From Lachnospiraceae bacterium (GTDB lineage Bacteria > Bacillota > Clostridia > Lachnospirales > Lachnospiraceae): a stretch of DNA of 37,860 nt. The notes beneath the pieces are model-generated. The model did no database searches. It was not told where the DNA came from and saw only the letters and a list, made by a program, of their open reading frames with translations. A program made the translations under genes and the position numbers. Location of the stretch: NCBI GenBank assembly GCA_017521985.1, contig JAFXAZ010000069.1, forward strand, positions 1 through 37,860, read 5' to 3'. Numbering within the stretch: position 1 is the first letter of the stretch; each line of letters begins with the position of its first letter. Below are positions 24,929 to 33,875 of the stretch, in pieces.

Positions 24929-25937
24929 AAGCACCCTGGAACTTACCGTGGAGCAGATGCGAAGTATTTTTGGTCAGCATGACTTGTATGTAAAGAAAAT
25001 GGAAAAAGATTTACAGGTTGAGATAGTAGACCGTAATGGTGCGATTAAGATAACCGGTGAAAGAGCACATGTAGAAAAAGCAAGAAGTATTTTGGAGCAG
25101 CTTATGATTTTGAGTGAACGAGGCAATGAAATAGAAGAACAGAGTGTGGACTATGCCATTACCATGGGCATGGAAGACGAAGAGGAACTGATTACAGAGA
25201 TTGATAGAGATTTGATTTGTCATACGGTTAGCGGAAAGCCTATTAAGCCTAAAACAGTGGGTCAGAAAAAATACGTAGATGCTATCCGCGATAATATGAT
25301 TGTATTCGGTTTGGGGCCTGCAGGTACCGGTAAGACCTATCTTGCTATGGCTATGGCCATTACTGCTTTTAAGGCAAATGAGGTGAGCCGTATTATTTTA
25401 ACGAGACCGGCAATCGAGGCCGGGGAAAAGTTGGGCTTTTTGCCGGGAGATTTGCAGAGCAAGGTTGACCCGTATTTGCGTCCTTTATACGATGCACTGT
25501 ATCAGATTATGGGTGCAGAGAGCTTTACCCGCAATATGGAAAAGGGACTGATTGAAGTGGCACCCCTTGCATACATGCGTGGTCGTACCCTGGACAATGC
25601 GTTTATTATTTTGGATGAGGCACAGAATACGACGCCTGCCCAGATGAAGATGTTTTTGACTCGTATTGGATTTGGTTCTAAGGTAATTGTAACCGGGGAT
25701 GCCAGCCAGAAGGATTTGGCACCGGACGTAAAGAGTGGTTTGGATGTGGCAGAGAAGGTGCTGCACGGCATCGACGATATTGCTTTTTGTAATCTGACCA
25801 ATAAGGACGTTGTAAGACATCCGTTGGTACAAAAGATTGTTAAGGCATATGATGACTATGAATCCAGACAGGCGAAGTTTAAAGAGCGTCGTAATCAGGG
25901 CGTAAAAGAAAACGATAAAAAGAAAAACAGAGGTTAA
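24909..25937 (+). CDS. PhoH-like ATPase
   Basis: This 342-residue protein is a PhoH/YbeZ-type P-loop ATPase. Its N-terminal portion (about 15-70) is KH-like, followed by Walker A GPAGTGKT at 136-143, TRPAIEAGEKLGFLPGD near 165-181, and Walker B FIILDEAQNTT at 232-242. VTGDASQKDL (261-270) is also typical. PhoH and YbeY are neighbours in most bacteria and are linked to RNA processing or quality control. The C-terminal 25 residues are strongly basic. CGGAGG inside yqfD is the ribosome binding site, and ybeY follows two bases after the stop. Confidence 0.95.
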   Translation: MIQKAYESTLELTVEQMRSIFGQHDLYVKKMEKDLQVEIVDRNGAIKITGERAHVEKARSILEQLMILSERGNEIEEQSVDYAITMGMEDEEELITEIDRDLICHTVSGKPIKPKTVGQKKYVDAIRDNMIVFGLGPAGTGKTYLAMAMAITAFKANEVSRIILTRPAIEAGEKLGFLPGDLQSKVDPYLRPLYDALYQIMGAESFTRNMEKGLIEVAPLAYMRGRTLDNAFIILDEAQNTTPAQMKMFLTRIGFGSKVIVTGDASQKDLAPDVKSGLDVAEKVLHGIDDIAFCNLTNKDVVRHPLVQKIVKAYDDYESRQAKFKERRNQGVKENDKKKNRG

Positions 25938-25939
25938 GT

Positions 25940-26443
25940 ATGGCGTTATTTTACGAAGAAGAGGCTGCATTCGATGTGGAGTTTGATGCTAAAGAGGTTG
26001 CAGAAGCAGTGATCAATCAGGTGGCAGATATGGAGGATGTGCCATATGAATTTGATATTTATGTGACAATGGTAGATAAGGAAACCATTCACGAAATTAA
26101 CAAAGAGCACAGAGGAATTGACAGACCAACCGATGTGTTGTCTTTTCCAAATTTAGATTTTGAAGCTCCGGGGGATTTTTCTTTAATCGAGGAAAATGAA
26201 GCAAATTATTTTGACCCGGAAACAGGCATGCTTCTTATGGGCGACATTGTAATCAGCGTGGAAAAAGTAGCAGAACAGGCATTGGAATATGGTCATTCCA
26301 AGAAACGTGAGTTTGCCTTTCTGGTAGCCCATAGTATGCTGCATTTGTGTGGCTATGACCATATGGAGGCGCTAGAAGCAGAAGTTATGGAAGCAAAGCA
26401 AAACGAAGCACTTAATGCGTTAGGAATTACAAGGGAAGATTAG
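25940..26443 (+). CDS. ybeY: Endoribonuclease/rRNA maturation factor YbeY
   Basis: This 167-residue protein has the zinc-binding motif HSMLHLCGYDH, with His131, His135 and His141, and the conserved TDVLSFP at 64-70. YbeY takes part in 16S rRNA 3'-end maturation and 70S quality control. The C-terminus (KQNEALNALGI) is typical. It is packed tightly between phoH (two bases before) and the membrane protein gene (one base after), indicating one operon. Confidence 0.96.
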   Translation: MALFYEEEAAFDVEFDAKEVAEAVINQVADMEDVPYEFDIYVTMVDKETIHEINKEHRGIDRPTDVLSFPNLDFEAPGDFSLIEENEANYFDPETGMLLMGDIVISVEKVAEQALEYGHSKKREFAFLVAHSMLHLCGYDHMEALEAEVMEAKQNEALNALGITRED

Positions 26444-26444
26444 T

Positions 26445-28022
26445 ATGGATTTAAAAGGCAAAAGAATCGTAGGAATTGCACAGATTATATTTTTTATGGC
26501 AATGCTTGTGTTGTATACCAGAATTGGCGGTATGGGCATGATTTACGTAGCAGGTAGTCTGGAGTTGTTTTTTGTGATTACATATTTGTTTTTGGGCGGC
26601 ATTCCGGATACCATGGATTATATGATTCGACTAAGGCGTAAAAAAGATATGTTAAAAGATGCCTCCCGGGTATGGAAGGCAGGGGTACTGTATGGTATTG
26701 TTGCAACGGTATTTGCGGAGCTTGGAATTTGGTTTATAAATGAATTTTTTATTGCCAAGACCGACTTGCTTTATGTGGACAAGTTATTGGAGCTTTTTAT
26801 GCTCTCCGTACCATTTCTTGCATTGATGCAGGTGATTCGCGGTATCATGCAGGCAGAGCTTGACAGAGTGACCGTCAGTATATCCCGGCTGGTGTTTGTT
26901 GTATGCATGGTGATTGGCACAGTGGTCAGCAGTCTTATTCTGGGGGAATATGGTGCTAAGGCGGCTAATTTAATGCAAAGCGTCCGATTGGAGCATTTTT
27001 ATGTAGTAATTGGCCTTATACCAGGGGTGATTATGGGAGCTTTTGGAGCAAGTATATTTCTGGTCGTGATGGGGTTGTTACATAGAAGAAAGGTTACTAT
27101 TTTTGATAAGCAGTCCGGAGCCGCAAGAGAGAGTATTTTGAAGCTATGCTTGGAATTGTTTAAGGATGAACTTCCGGAGGTGGTGGTTCCGTGTGCAAAG
27201 CGTATACCTGTTATTATGCTTTTGTGGTTGTCTTTGGGAGAAATAGCATCGGAAAACTATTTGTTTGGTAATTTTTATGGCGCGATACTTCCTGTGTTTG
27301 GTGTTGCCTGGACGCTTAGTGATTTGGGGCTTACCAATTATAAAAAGCGGCTTTATATCGCATACCGCAAGAAAGCACATGAACAGTTTTATAGGGATTT
27401 AAAGACCGTTTTATGCTATGCAGTGCTTCATAGTATGGCAATATGTGCTTTTATGTTTGCACTCCACAAGTCCTATTTGGCTATTTGGGATTTGCAGACC
27501 TTCACATCTTTTATGAAGCTTGCTATGGTAAGCAGCATAATAGGTCTATTGGGGCTGCCATGCATAGTATTGGAGGATGTACTTAAATACCGCGGGATGC
27601 AGAGTCAGGTTGTATTGTCTCAGGTTGCAGGCGTGATTGCCAGCATGATTGCCGGGGCGGTATGTGCAAAATTTGCCGGTGCAGGAATTGTGATGTATGT
27701 CGTCTGCATTAGTGTACAATTTATGGTTGCCACGTTGTTTGCGGCATGGTCTGTAAGCTCCGTTGTAGGTATTAATTACTTAACCGTTTTTCTCCGCGCA
27801 GGCACGGGGATGATTGCGACTGCAATGATTGCACTGTTATTATATGGGTTGCAGCGAGTTCTCTTTACTCCGTTAGGCGGGCTAGCTACATTACTTATTT
27901 GTGTATTGCTTGGACTGGTGCTGCAGTTTATTGCAATTTTGGCACTTCATATTTTTGACAGGGATGAATTTAATTATTTACCGTTCCCGTTTATTTCAAA
28001 AAGTATAACCAAATTCTTCTAG
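26445..28022 (+). CDS. Polytopic membrane protein, probable MOP-superfamily (flippase-like) transporter
   Basis: This 525-residue protein has about 12-14 hydrophobic segments and resembles the polysaccharide flippase/SpoVB side of the MOP exporter superfamily, to which MurJ also belongs. The helix pattern and the basic cytoplasmic loops (RLRRKKDMLKDASR near 62-75, YKKRLYIAYRKK near 305-316) fit. No substrate-defining motif is visible. It follows ybeY after one base and precedes a BofC-like sporulation gene, so a role in spore envelope formation is conceivable but unproven. Confidence 0.6.
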   Translation: MDLKGKRIVGIAQIIFFMAMLVLYTRIGGMGMIYVAGSLELFFVITYLFLGGIPDTMDYMIRLRRKKDMLKDASRVWKAGVLYGIVATVFAELGIWFINEFFIAKTDLLYVDKLLELFMLSVPFLALMQVIRGIMQAELDRVTVSISRLVFVVCMVIGTVVSSLILGEYGAKAANLMQSVRLEHFYVVIGLIPGVIMGAFGASIFLVVMGLLHRRKVTIFDKQSGAARESILKLCLELFKDELPEVVVPCAKRIPVIMLLWLSLGEIASENYLFGNFYGAILPVFGVAWTLSDLGLTNYKKRLYIAYRKKAHEQFYRDLKTVLCYAVLHSMAICAFMFALHKSYLAIWDLQTFTSFMKLAMVSSIIGLLGLPCIVLEDVLKYRGMQSQVVLSQVAGVIASMIAGAVCAKFAGAGIVMYVVCISVQFMVATLFAAWSVSSVVGINYLTVFLRAGTGMIATAMIALLLYGLQRVLFTPLGGLATLLICVLLGLVLQFIAILALHIFDRDEFNYLPFPFISKSITKFF

Positions 28023-28025
28023 TAA

Positions 28026-28056
28026 TGGTATAAAATAAAATATTCGGTGGATACTA
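28026..28056 (+). promoter_or_regulatory. Possible forespore-type (SigG-like) promoter of the BofC-like gene
   Basis: GATACTA (28050-28056) is one base away from the SigG -10 consensus CATACTA. TGGTATA (28026-28032) lies 17 bases upstream at the -35 position but is only a partial match. Bacillus bofC is a forespore gene, which makes the reading plausible. A SigA-like TATAAAAT-type reading of the same AT-rich tract is also possible. Confidence 0.3.
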
Positions 28057-28096
28057 ACCTTGAAAAGAGGAATATTTTGAGAGGAGGTTGGTATCC
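28049..28096 (+). promoter_or_regulatory. Leader hairpin over the ribosome binding site of the BofC-like gene
   Basis: GGATACTAACC (28049-28059) pairs with GGTTGGTATCC (28086-28096) through 11 base pairs, one a G-T wobble. The 26-base loop holds most of the GAGAGGAGG ribosome binding site, whose last two G lie in the stem. The start codon follows two bases after the stem. Confidence 0.5.
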
Positions 28097-28098
28097 CT

Positions 28099-28521
28099 AT
28101 GAAAAATAAATGGAAGTATTATATATATATTCCTGCCTTGGCGTGTGTTCTGGCGGTCGGCGGTATGTATATATATAACCGGCAAATATCACAAGACAGC
28201 CCTTCCAAGGAACAGATATACAATCTGGATGAATATTTTGGGGCAGACATAAAAAGCCCTACGGAGGCTCGGGTTGTAGATGAAAAAAACGTAGTGTTGG
28301 AAAATTCTCAGAAGGTAACAGACAAGAAGGCGGAGTTTGTACTGCGAATGGTAGATGAGTATGTAGTAGTCTATCGCAATGGGAATTTACATGAAAGTTA
28401 TATGACTACCGGCATAGAAATGAAAGAACTTCCGGCAGAAACACAAAAAGAAATTATAAATGGAAAAGAGATTGCAGATGAGGAAGCGTTATATTTTTTC
28501 CTGGAATCTCATTCCAGTTAA
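28099..28521 (+). CDS. BofC C-terminal domain-like protein
   Basis: This 140-residue protein has a short cytoplasmic N-terminus, one signal-anchor helix (about 8-27) and an exported domain. The last 55 residues (YVVVYRNGNLHESYMTTG, then LPAETQKEIINGKEI) resemble the C-terminal domain of BofC, the forespore intermembrane regulator of SigK checkpoint signalling in Bacillus. The full N-terminal BofC domain is not recognisable. The start at 28099 is supported by GAGAGGAGG, though an 11-bp inverted repeat partly covers it. It stands between a membrane transporter gene and an FAD protein gene. Confidence 0.65.
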   Translation: MKNKWKYYIYIPALACVLAVGGMYIYNRQISQDSPSKEQIYNLDEYFGADIKSPTEARVVDEKNVVLENSQKVTDKKAEFVLRMVDEYVVVYRNGNLHESYMTTGIEMKELPAETQKEIINGKEIADEEALYFFLESHSS

Positions 28522-28536
28522 GGTAGAGAGTAACGT

Positions 28537-29766
28537 ATGAAAATAGGCATTATTGGCGGTGGAGCTTCCGGCATGATTGCAGCCATTTCGGCGGCGCGTT
28601 TGGGAGCAGAAGTCACGGTATTAGAAGGTGGTGACAGAATCGGCCGTAAGATTTTGTCAACCGGTAATGGGAAATGTAATTTTACAAACAAAAAGATGGA
28701 TAATACCTGCTTTCGTAGCAATACGACAGCAGATATTTCTCCATTTTTGAATAAGTTTGGCGTGGAAGATACGCTTGCCTTTTTTGCGTCTTTACAGATG
28801 CTTTATAAGGAGAAGCATGGTTATTTCTATCCGGCCAGCGAGCAGGCAAGTACCGTTTTAGACGTGCTTCGTTTTGAAATAGAATCGCATGCAGCTAGGA
28901 TTACGGTTTTGACCGCTTGCAAGGCTCGTACACTTACATATCAGAAAAATGGAACCGTAAAGGTACAGTGTGGTACAGAAAGCTTTATGTTCGACCGTGT
29001 GATTTTGGCTTGCGGAAGTAAGGCATCTCCTAAAACCGGGTCTGATGGCACAGGTTATCAGCTTTTGAGAAGTCTGAAATGTGGTTGTCAGATAGAGGAA
29101 GTGGTACCGGCGCTGGTTCAACTTCGATGTAAAGAAGATTATTTAAAGGCTGTGGCAGGAGTGCGTGTAGAAGGCAAAGTGACCCTTACTATAGAAGGCA
29201 AAGTGGTTGGTGACGAACAAGGGGAAATCCAGCTTACGGACTATGGGGTAAGCGGAATTCCGGTATTTCAGGTTAGCCGTTTTGCATCCTATGGATGTGT
29301 AAAAGGTCAGAAGGTTCAGGTTCATTTGGATGTAATGCCGGGAATGGATGCAGAAGCGTTTATGCAATATATGTCTCAGCGAAAAGAAAAGCTGGGGGAA
29401 CGTACCATGGAGCAGTTTTGCGCGGGACTTTTAAATAAAAAGCTTTGTATGCAGTTTTGTAAAATGGCAGGAATTTCCTTAGAACAACCGGTAGCAAAGG
29501 TACCTCAAAAAGCGTGGAACCAGTTTGTAGCGTTGTTCAAAAAGTGGACTCTCCACGTAGATAAGCCAAATGGTTTTGATATGGCACAGGTTTGTGCAGG
29601 GGGCTTGTCTATGAAGGAAATAGATTCTCATTTTGCCATGAAAAAATGTCCATCGGTTTATGTAGTTGGGGAACTGCTGGATGTGGACGGCATTTGCGGC
29701 GGATATAATTTACAATGGGCGTGGACCAGCGGATATTTGGCCGGTCAGTATGCGACCCTGGATTAA
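28537..29766 (+). CDS. BaiN/HI0933-family FAD-dependent oxidoreductase
   Basis: This 409-residue flavoprotein opens with the FAD-binding GIIGGGASGMIAAISAA (3-19) and the family signature GRKILSTGNGKCNFTN near 36-51. It ends in GELLDVDGICGGYNLQWAWTSG, diagnostic for the HI0933/YhiN family. One member, BaiN, has been linked to bile acid dehydroxylation, but most relatives are uncharacterised and no such role should be assumed here. It is followed after ten bases by a second FAD-dependent protein of a different family. Confidence 0.9.
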   Translation: MKIGIIGGGASGMIAAISAARLGAEVTVLEGGDRIGRKILSTGNGKCNFTNKKMDNTCFRSNTTADISPFLNKFGVEDTLAFFASLQMLYKEKHGYFYPASEQASTVLDVLRFEIESHAARITVLTACKARTLTYQKNGTVKVQCGTESFMFDRVILACGSKASPKTGSDGTGYQLLRSLKCGCQIEEVVPALVQLRCKEDYLKAVAGVRVEGKVTLTIEGKVVGDEQGEIQLTDYGVSGIPVFQVSRFASYGCVKGQKVQVHLDVMPGMDAEAFMQYMSQRKEKLGERTMEQFCAGLLNKKLCMQFCKMAGISLEQPVAKVPQKAWNQFVALFKKWTLHVDKPNGFDMAQVCAGGLSMKEIDSHFAMKKCPSVYVVGELLDVDGICGGYNLQWAWTSGYLAGQYATLD

Positions 29767-29776
29767 AGGATAAAGC

Positions 29777-31384
29777 ATGATTCGATTAAGTCAGATTACA
29801 ATGCCTGTGGGGCATTCCATGGAGGCATTAGAGCAAAAATGTTATAAACTTTTAAAAATAGCTCCCAAGGATGTGAAGAGCTTTCAAATTGTAAAGCAGT
29901 CTATTGATGCACGGAAAAAGCCGGATATTATATTTAGCTATGTAATAGATATTGCCTGTGATAAAGAGGACAGGGTACTAAAGCAGAGTCGCGTAAAGCA
30001 GGCAGAGATTATAGGAAAAGAGGCCTATCGTTTTCCGACAGGCGGCAGTAACCCCTTAGAAAAGCCTATCGTCATTATTGGCATGGGACCGGCGGGGCTT
30101 TTCTGTGGATATATGCTTGCAAAGCATGGGTATAAGCCGATTATTTTAGAGCGTGGACAGGACGTAGACAGGCGAACCGAGAAGGTACAGGAATTTTGGA
30201 CAACCGGAAAACTGGATACCCAGTGTAATGTGCAGTTTGGGGAAGGCGGTGCCGGAACCTTTTCTGATGGGAAGCTAAATACTCTGATTAAAGACAAAGG
30301 AGGCCGTAATCTGGAAGTGCTTTCTATTTTAGTGGAGAATGGTGCTCCGGAGCAGATTCTGTACGACGCCAAGCCTCATATCGGTACGGATGTGCTAAGT
30401 CGTGTGGTGAAAAATATGCGAGAGCGTATTTTAGCCTGGGGCGGTGAAGTGCATTTTGAAAGCCAGGTGACGGATTTTATCATAGAGAAACAGCGTCTTA
30501 CCGGTGTCAAGCTTTTGAATGGACGACAAATAGACTGTATGGGTGCTGTGCTTGCTATTGGTCATAGTGCCCGTGATACCTTTCAAAGATTATATGAGTT
30601 GGGAATACCTATGGCAGCCAAAGCTTTTGCCGTAGGGTTTCGTGTAGAGCATCCACAGAGTCTGATTAATAAGAGCCAGTATGGTGTGGACAGGCATCCT
30701 GTTTTGGGTGCGGCACCCTATAAAGTAGTAGCAAAAACCAGTACCGGTCGAGGGGTATATAGTTTTTGTATGTGTCCCGGCGGTTATGTAGTAAATGCTT
30801 CTTCCGAAGAAGGCAGAATGGCAGTAAATGGTATGAGTTATTCCGGTCGGGATGGTGCCAATGCCAACAGTGCCATTATCGTGGCTGTGACACCGGAGGA
30901 CTTTGGCAGTGAACATCCTCTTGCGGGCGTAGAGTTTCAACGCAGGCTGGAAGCAAAGGCTTATGAGCTTGGAGGGGGCAGTGTTCCTGTACAGCAGTAT
31001 GAGGCCTTTAAAAAGCGTGTAACAGGTGAAGAAACCACAGAAAGCTTGCCCGCATATGAGCCATGCATTAAAGGGAGTTACAAAACGGCGGATTTAACCA
31101 CTATTTTAACGCCTGAAATGAATCGGGCATTTATAGAGGGTATGGAGCATTTTAATCGTATTATACCGGGCTTTGCGGCTGCAAATGTGTGGATGGATGG
31201 GGTGGAAAGCCGTACCTCTTCTCCGGTACGTATAGATAGAGATGATACCATGCAATCGTCTATCCGTGGTCTTTATCCTTGTGGAGAAGGCGCAGGGTAT
31301 GCAGGTGGTATTACCTCAGCAGCAATGGATGGGCTGCGTATTGCCGAAGAAATTGCAAAAGAATATTTTCCCAAAAAGGAGTAA
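29777..31384 (+). CDS. Uncharacterised FAD-dependent dehydrogenase (COG2509 type)
   Basis: This 535-residue protein has an N-terminal alpha/beta domain (about 1-95), the FAD-binding motif VIIGMGPAGLFCGYMLAKHG near 98-117, and the characteristic CNVQFGEGGAGTFSDGKL near 149-166. The C-terminal YPCGEGAGYAGGITSAAMDG is also a hallmark. I recognise it as the widely conserved but functionally uncharacterised family often annotated as FAD-dependent dehydrogenase. AAAGGA precedes the ATG. The glutamate kinase gene starts three bases after its stop, with its ribosome binding site inside this gene. Confidence 0.88.
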   Translation: MIRLSQITMPVGHSMEALEQKCYKLLKIAPKDVKSFQIVKQSIDARKKPDIIFSYVIDIACDKEDRVLKQSRVKQAEIIGKEAYRFPTGGSNPLEKPIVIIGMGPAGLFCGYMLAKHGYKPIILERGQDVDRRTEKVQEFWTTGKLDTQCNVQFGEGGAGTFSDGKLNTLIKDKGGRNLEVLSILVENGAPEQILYDAKPHIGTDVLSRVVKNMRERILAWGGEVHFESQVTDFIIEKQRLTGVKLLNGRQIDCMGAVLAIGHSARDTFQRLYELGIPMAAKAFAVGFRVEHPQSLINKSQYGVDRHPVLGAAPYKVVAKTSTGRGVYSFCMCPGGYVVNASSEEGRMAVNGMSYSGRDGANANSAIIVAVTPEDFGSEHPLAGVEFQRRLEAKAYELGGGSVPVQQYEAFKKRVTGEETTESLPAYEPCIKGSYKTADLTTILTPEMNRAFIEGMEHFNRIIPGFAAANVWMDGVESRTSSPVRIDRDDTMQSSIRGLYPCGEGAGYAGGITSAAMDGLRIAEEIAKEYFPKKE

Positions 31385-31386
31385 GT

Positions 31387-32259
31387 ATGAACGAACAGAT
31401 AAGAGCGTGTATTAAAGATAAAAAGCGCATTGTAATAAAAATCGGTTCCAGTTCTCTGCAGCATGCAGAAACCGGTGACATGGATTATGTAAAATTAGAG
31501 AAGCTGGTGCGTGCCCTATGTGACATTCGTAATCAGGGTAAGGAAGTGGTGCTAGTGTCTTCCGGTGCCATTGCAGCAGGACGAAATGCCATGAAATTGT
31601 CAAACAGGGCAGATATTGCCGGTGATAGTCCTATTGCAGTAAAGCAGGCTTGTGCAGCCGTAGGACAGGCACGCCTGATGATGGTTTATCAGAAATTGTT
31701 TTCCGAGTATAATCATATTGCCGCTCAGATTCTTATGACAAAAAATACCATTGTGGATGACTTAAATCGTTTTAATGCCCACAATACCTTTATGGAGCTT
31801 TTGAAATTGGGAGCTATTCCTGTTGTAAACGAAAACGATACTGTTGCTACGTATGAAATCGAAATCGGTGACAACGATACCTTGTCTGCTATTGTTGCAG
31901 CCTTAATTGAAGCAGACTTATTGATTTTATTGTCTGATATTGATGGTTTGTATTCCGATGACCCTCGTACCAATCCGAAGGCTGAATTTATTGAAGTGGT
32001 AGAGCATCTGGATGATAAAATTATGCAGATGGGACGTTCTACCACCGGCTCCAACGTAGGTACCGGTGGCATGGGAACAAAACTGATTGCCGCTCAGATT
32101 GCTACCAAGTCCGGCGCGGATATGATTATTGCAAACAGCGTAAATTTAGAAGTGATTCATCAAATTATGGAAGGAGAAAATGTGGGTACGTTGTTTAAGG
32201 CACACAGCGATGAAAGCTTTGACTTAAAGAAATTTGTAACGAACCTACACAAAAACTAA
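31387..32259 (+). CDS. proB: Glutamate 5-kinase, PUA-less
   Basis: This 290-residue amino acid kinase phosphorylates glutamate, the first step of proline synthesis. It has the nucleotide/substrate motifs VIKIGSSSL (16-24), VSSGAIAAGRNAM near 56-68, NENDTVA near 148-154, LLSDIDGLY near 180-188 and the C-terminal GTGGMGTKLIAAQIA. The protein ends soon after the kinase domain, so the C-terminal PUA domain of the longer E. coli enzyme is absent, which is common in Firmicutes. The frame is open upstream to 31279, but AAAGGAG at about 31376 fixes the ATG at 31387. Confidence 0.95.
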   Translation: MNEQIRACIKDKKRIVIKIGSSSLQHAETGDMDYVKLEKLVRALCDIRNQGKEVVLVSSGAIAAGRNAMKLSNRADIAGDSPIAVKQACAAVGQARLMMVYQKLFSEYNHIAAQILMTKNTIVDDLNRFNAHNTFMELLKLGAIPVVNENDTVATYEIEIGDNDTLSAIVAALIEADLLILLSDIDGLYSDDPRTNPKAEFIEVVEHLDDKIMQMGRSTTGSNVGTGGMGTKLIAAQIATKSGADMIIANSVNLEVIHQIMEGENVGTLFKAHSDESFDLKKFVTNLHKN

Positions 32260-32260
32260 A

Positions 32261-32497
32261 ATGCAGGATATTACAAAACTTACAATGGAAGAAAAAATTG
32301 CAAGAATTAACGCACTATATCATAAATCAAAGGCGGAAGGCTTAAACGAAGAGGAAAAGGCAGAACAGCAGGCACTTCGTAAAGATTATGTGGAAACCAT
32401 CCGCAATGCGTTAAGAGGTCAGTTAAACAATATTGACATCGAAAACGAAGATGGTACCATCGAAAATTTGGGCGAAAAATTTGGAAGAAAACATTAA
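32261..32497 (+). CDS. DUF896 (YnzC/UPF0291) family protein
   Basis: This 78-residue cytoplasmic protein is a short helical hairpin protein of the DUF896 family, with EEKIARINALYHKSKAEGLNEEEKAEQ at about 10-36 followed by LRKDYVETIRNALRGQL. No activity is established for the family. It lies between proB and proA. There is no clear ribosome binding site; the TAA of proB is one base before its ATG, so translation is probably coupled. Why it sits within the proline pair is unknown. Confidence 0.9.
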   Translation: MQDITKLTMEEKIARINALYHKSKAEGLNEEEKAEQQALRKDYVETIRNALRGQLNNIDIENEDGTIENLGEKFGRKH

Positions 32498-32553
32498 ATA
32501 AAAACATGTCAGAACAGGATGAAGAAAAGTGGTTATGACAGGAGGATTTTATC

Positions 32554-33813
32554 ATGCAGGAGAATGCATTTGATTTAATTACACTAGGACAAAAGGCCTG
32601 TGAGGCGAAATATGAATTGCAGGCGCTTACTACAAACCAGAAAAATCAGGCGCTGAAGGGTGTTGCAGAGGCTTTGGTGACTCGTTGTAAAGAGATTTTA
32701 GAAGCCAATGACATTGACCTTGCAAAAGGAGAAGCAAAAGGGATGCACAAAGGCTTATTAGACCGCTTACGCCTGACGACAGACCGTATTGCGGCTATGA
32801 GTGAGGGTCTTATGCAAATTGCAGAACTTCCGGATCCGGTTGGCGAGATTATGGAGACCTTTGACCGTCCAAACGGCTTATCTATATCTAAAGTACGTGT
32901 TCCGCTTGGTGTGGTGGGTATTATTTATGAGTCCAGACCCAATGTAACCGCGGATGCCTTTGGCCTTTGCTTTAAGACGGGGAATGCGGTTATATTAAAG
33001 GGCGGTACCGATGCCTTACATTCTAACCGTGCTATTACCAATGTGATTCGGGATGCATTGAAGGAATGTAATATTAATTCGGATGCGGTTCAGTTAATTG
33101 ATAGCACAGACCGCGCTGTAACCGGTGCATTTATGCGTTTGAATCAGTATGTGGATGTGCTGATTCCACGTGGCGGAGCAGGTCTTATTCGTGCGGTAGT
33201 AGAGAACAGTACTATTCCCGTGATTGAGACTGGTACCGGTAATTGTCATATTTACGTAGACAAGTATGCAGATATGGATATGGCACTTCGTATTATTGAA
33301 AATGCCAAGACCCAGCGAATCGGAGTCTGCAATGCTTGTGAATCATTGGTAGTGCACAGAGATATTGCAGCGGAATTTTTACCAAAGCTTGAAGTTATGC
33401 TTCGAAGTAAAGAGGTGGAAATTCGTGCTGATGAAGAGGCCTGCAACATAATGTTAGACTGTACACAGGCAACTGAAGAGGATTTTGGTACGGAATATCT
33501 GGATTATATTATTTCCGTAAAAATTGTGGACTCTATCAAAGACGCAATAGATCATATTAACAAATATAACACCAAACATTCCGAGGCTATTATTACGAAG
33601 GACTTAACCAGAGCAAATCTTTTTACAAGCAGAGTGGATGCAGCCTGTGTATACGTAAATGCTTCCACCAGATTTACGGATGGTTTTGAATTTGGTTTTG
33701 GTGCAGAAATCGGTATCAGTACCCAAAAACTCCATGCAAGAGGTCCAATGGGCTTAAAGGAACTGACCTCATATAAATATACCATCCTTGGAGATGGACA
33801 AATCCGCGGATAA
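32554..33813 (+). CDS. proA: Glutamate-5-semialdehyde dehydrogenase (gamma-glutamyl phosphate reductase)
   Basis: This 419-residue enzyme reduces gamma-glutamyl phosphate to glutamate semialdehyde, the second step of proline synthesis. It has the conserved [17 protein letters not shown] near 116-132, [11 protein letters not shown] near 148-158, [10 protein letters not shown] near 203-212, and the catalytic Cys259 in [13 protein letters not shown]. The C-terminal [15 protein letters not shown] is also typical. AGGAGG precedes the start. It completes the proB-DUF896-proA unit. About 60 bases separate it from spoIVA. Confidence 0.96.
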   Translation: MQENAFDLITLGQKACEAKYELQALTTNQKNQALKGVAEALVTRCKEILEANDIDLAKGEAKGMHKGLLDRLRLTTDRIAAMSEGLMQIAELPDPVGEIMETFDRPNGLSISKVRVPLGVVGIIYESRPNVTADAFGLCFKTGNAVILKGGTDALHSNRAITNVIRDALKECNINSDAVQLIDSTDRAVTGAFMRLNQYVDVLIPRGGAGLIRAVVENSTIPVIETGTGNCHIYVDKYADMDMALRIIENAKTQRIGVCNACESLVVHRDIAAEFLPKLEVMLRSKEVEIRADEEACNIMLDCTQATEEDFGTEYLDYIISVKIVDSIKDAIDHINKYNTKHSEAIITKDLTRANLFTSRVDAACVYVNASTRFTDGFEFGFGAEIGISTQKLHARGPMGLKELTSYKYTILGDGQIRG

Positions 33814-33845
33814 GCGTCATACATTTTTCCTATGCTTCATATAAA
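33797..33845 (+). promoter_or_regulatory. Candidate SigE-type promoter region of spoIVA
   Basis: CATACATT at 33818-33825 matches the SigE -10 consensus, though its -35 side is poor. An overlapping alternative is GTCATACA (33816-33823) as -35 with CATATAAA (33838-33845) as -10, spaced 14 bases. Bacillus spoIVA is SigE-dependent, so one of these is likely used. Confidence 0.35.
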
Positions 33846-33862
33846 TATAACAGTATTAGAAT

Positions 33863-33867
33863 GGAGG
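33863..33867 (+). promoter_or_regulatory. Ribosome binding site that sets the spoIVA start at TTG
   Basis: GGAGG at 33863-33867 lies inside the ATG-led upstream extension and eight bases before the TTG at 33876. The ATG at 33861 has no ribosome binding site, so the TTG is the likely start. Confidence 0.7.
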
Positions 33868-33875
33868 ACGAAGCA

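Noticed and set aside
31279-31386. Upstream extension of the proB frame into the FAD protein gene
   Set aside because: It overlaps conserved codons of the upstream gene, and a good AAAGGAG fixes the start at 31387.
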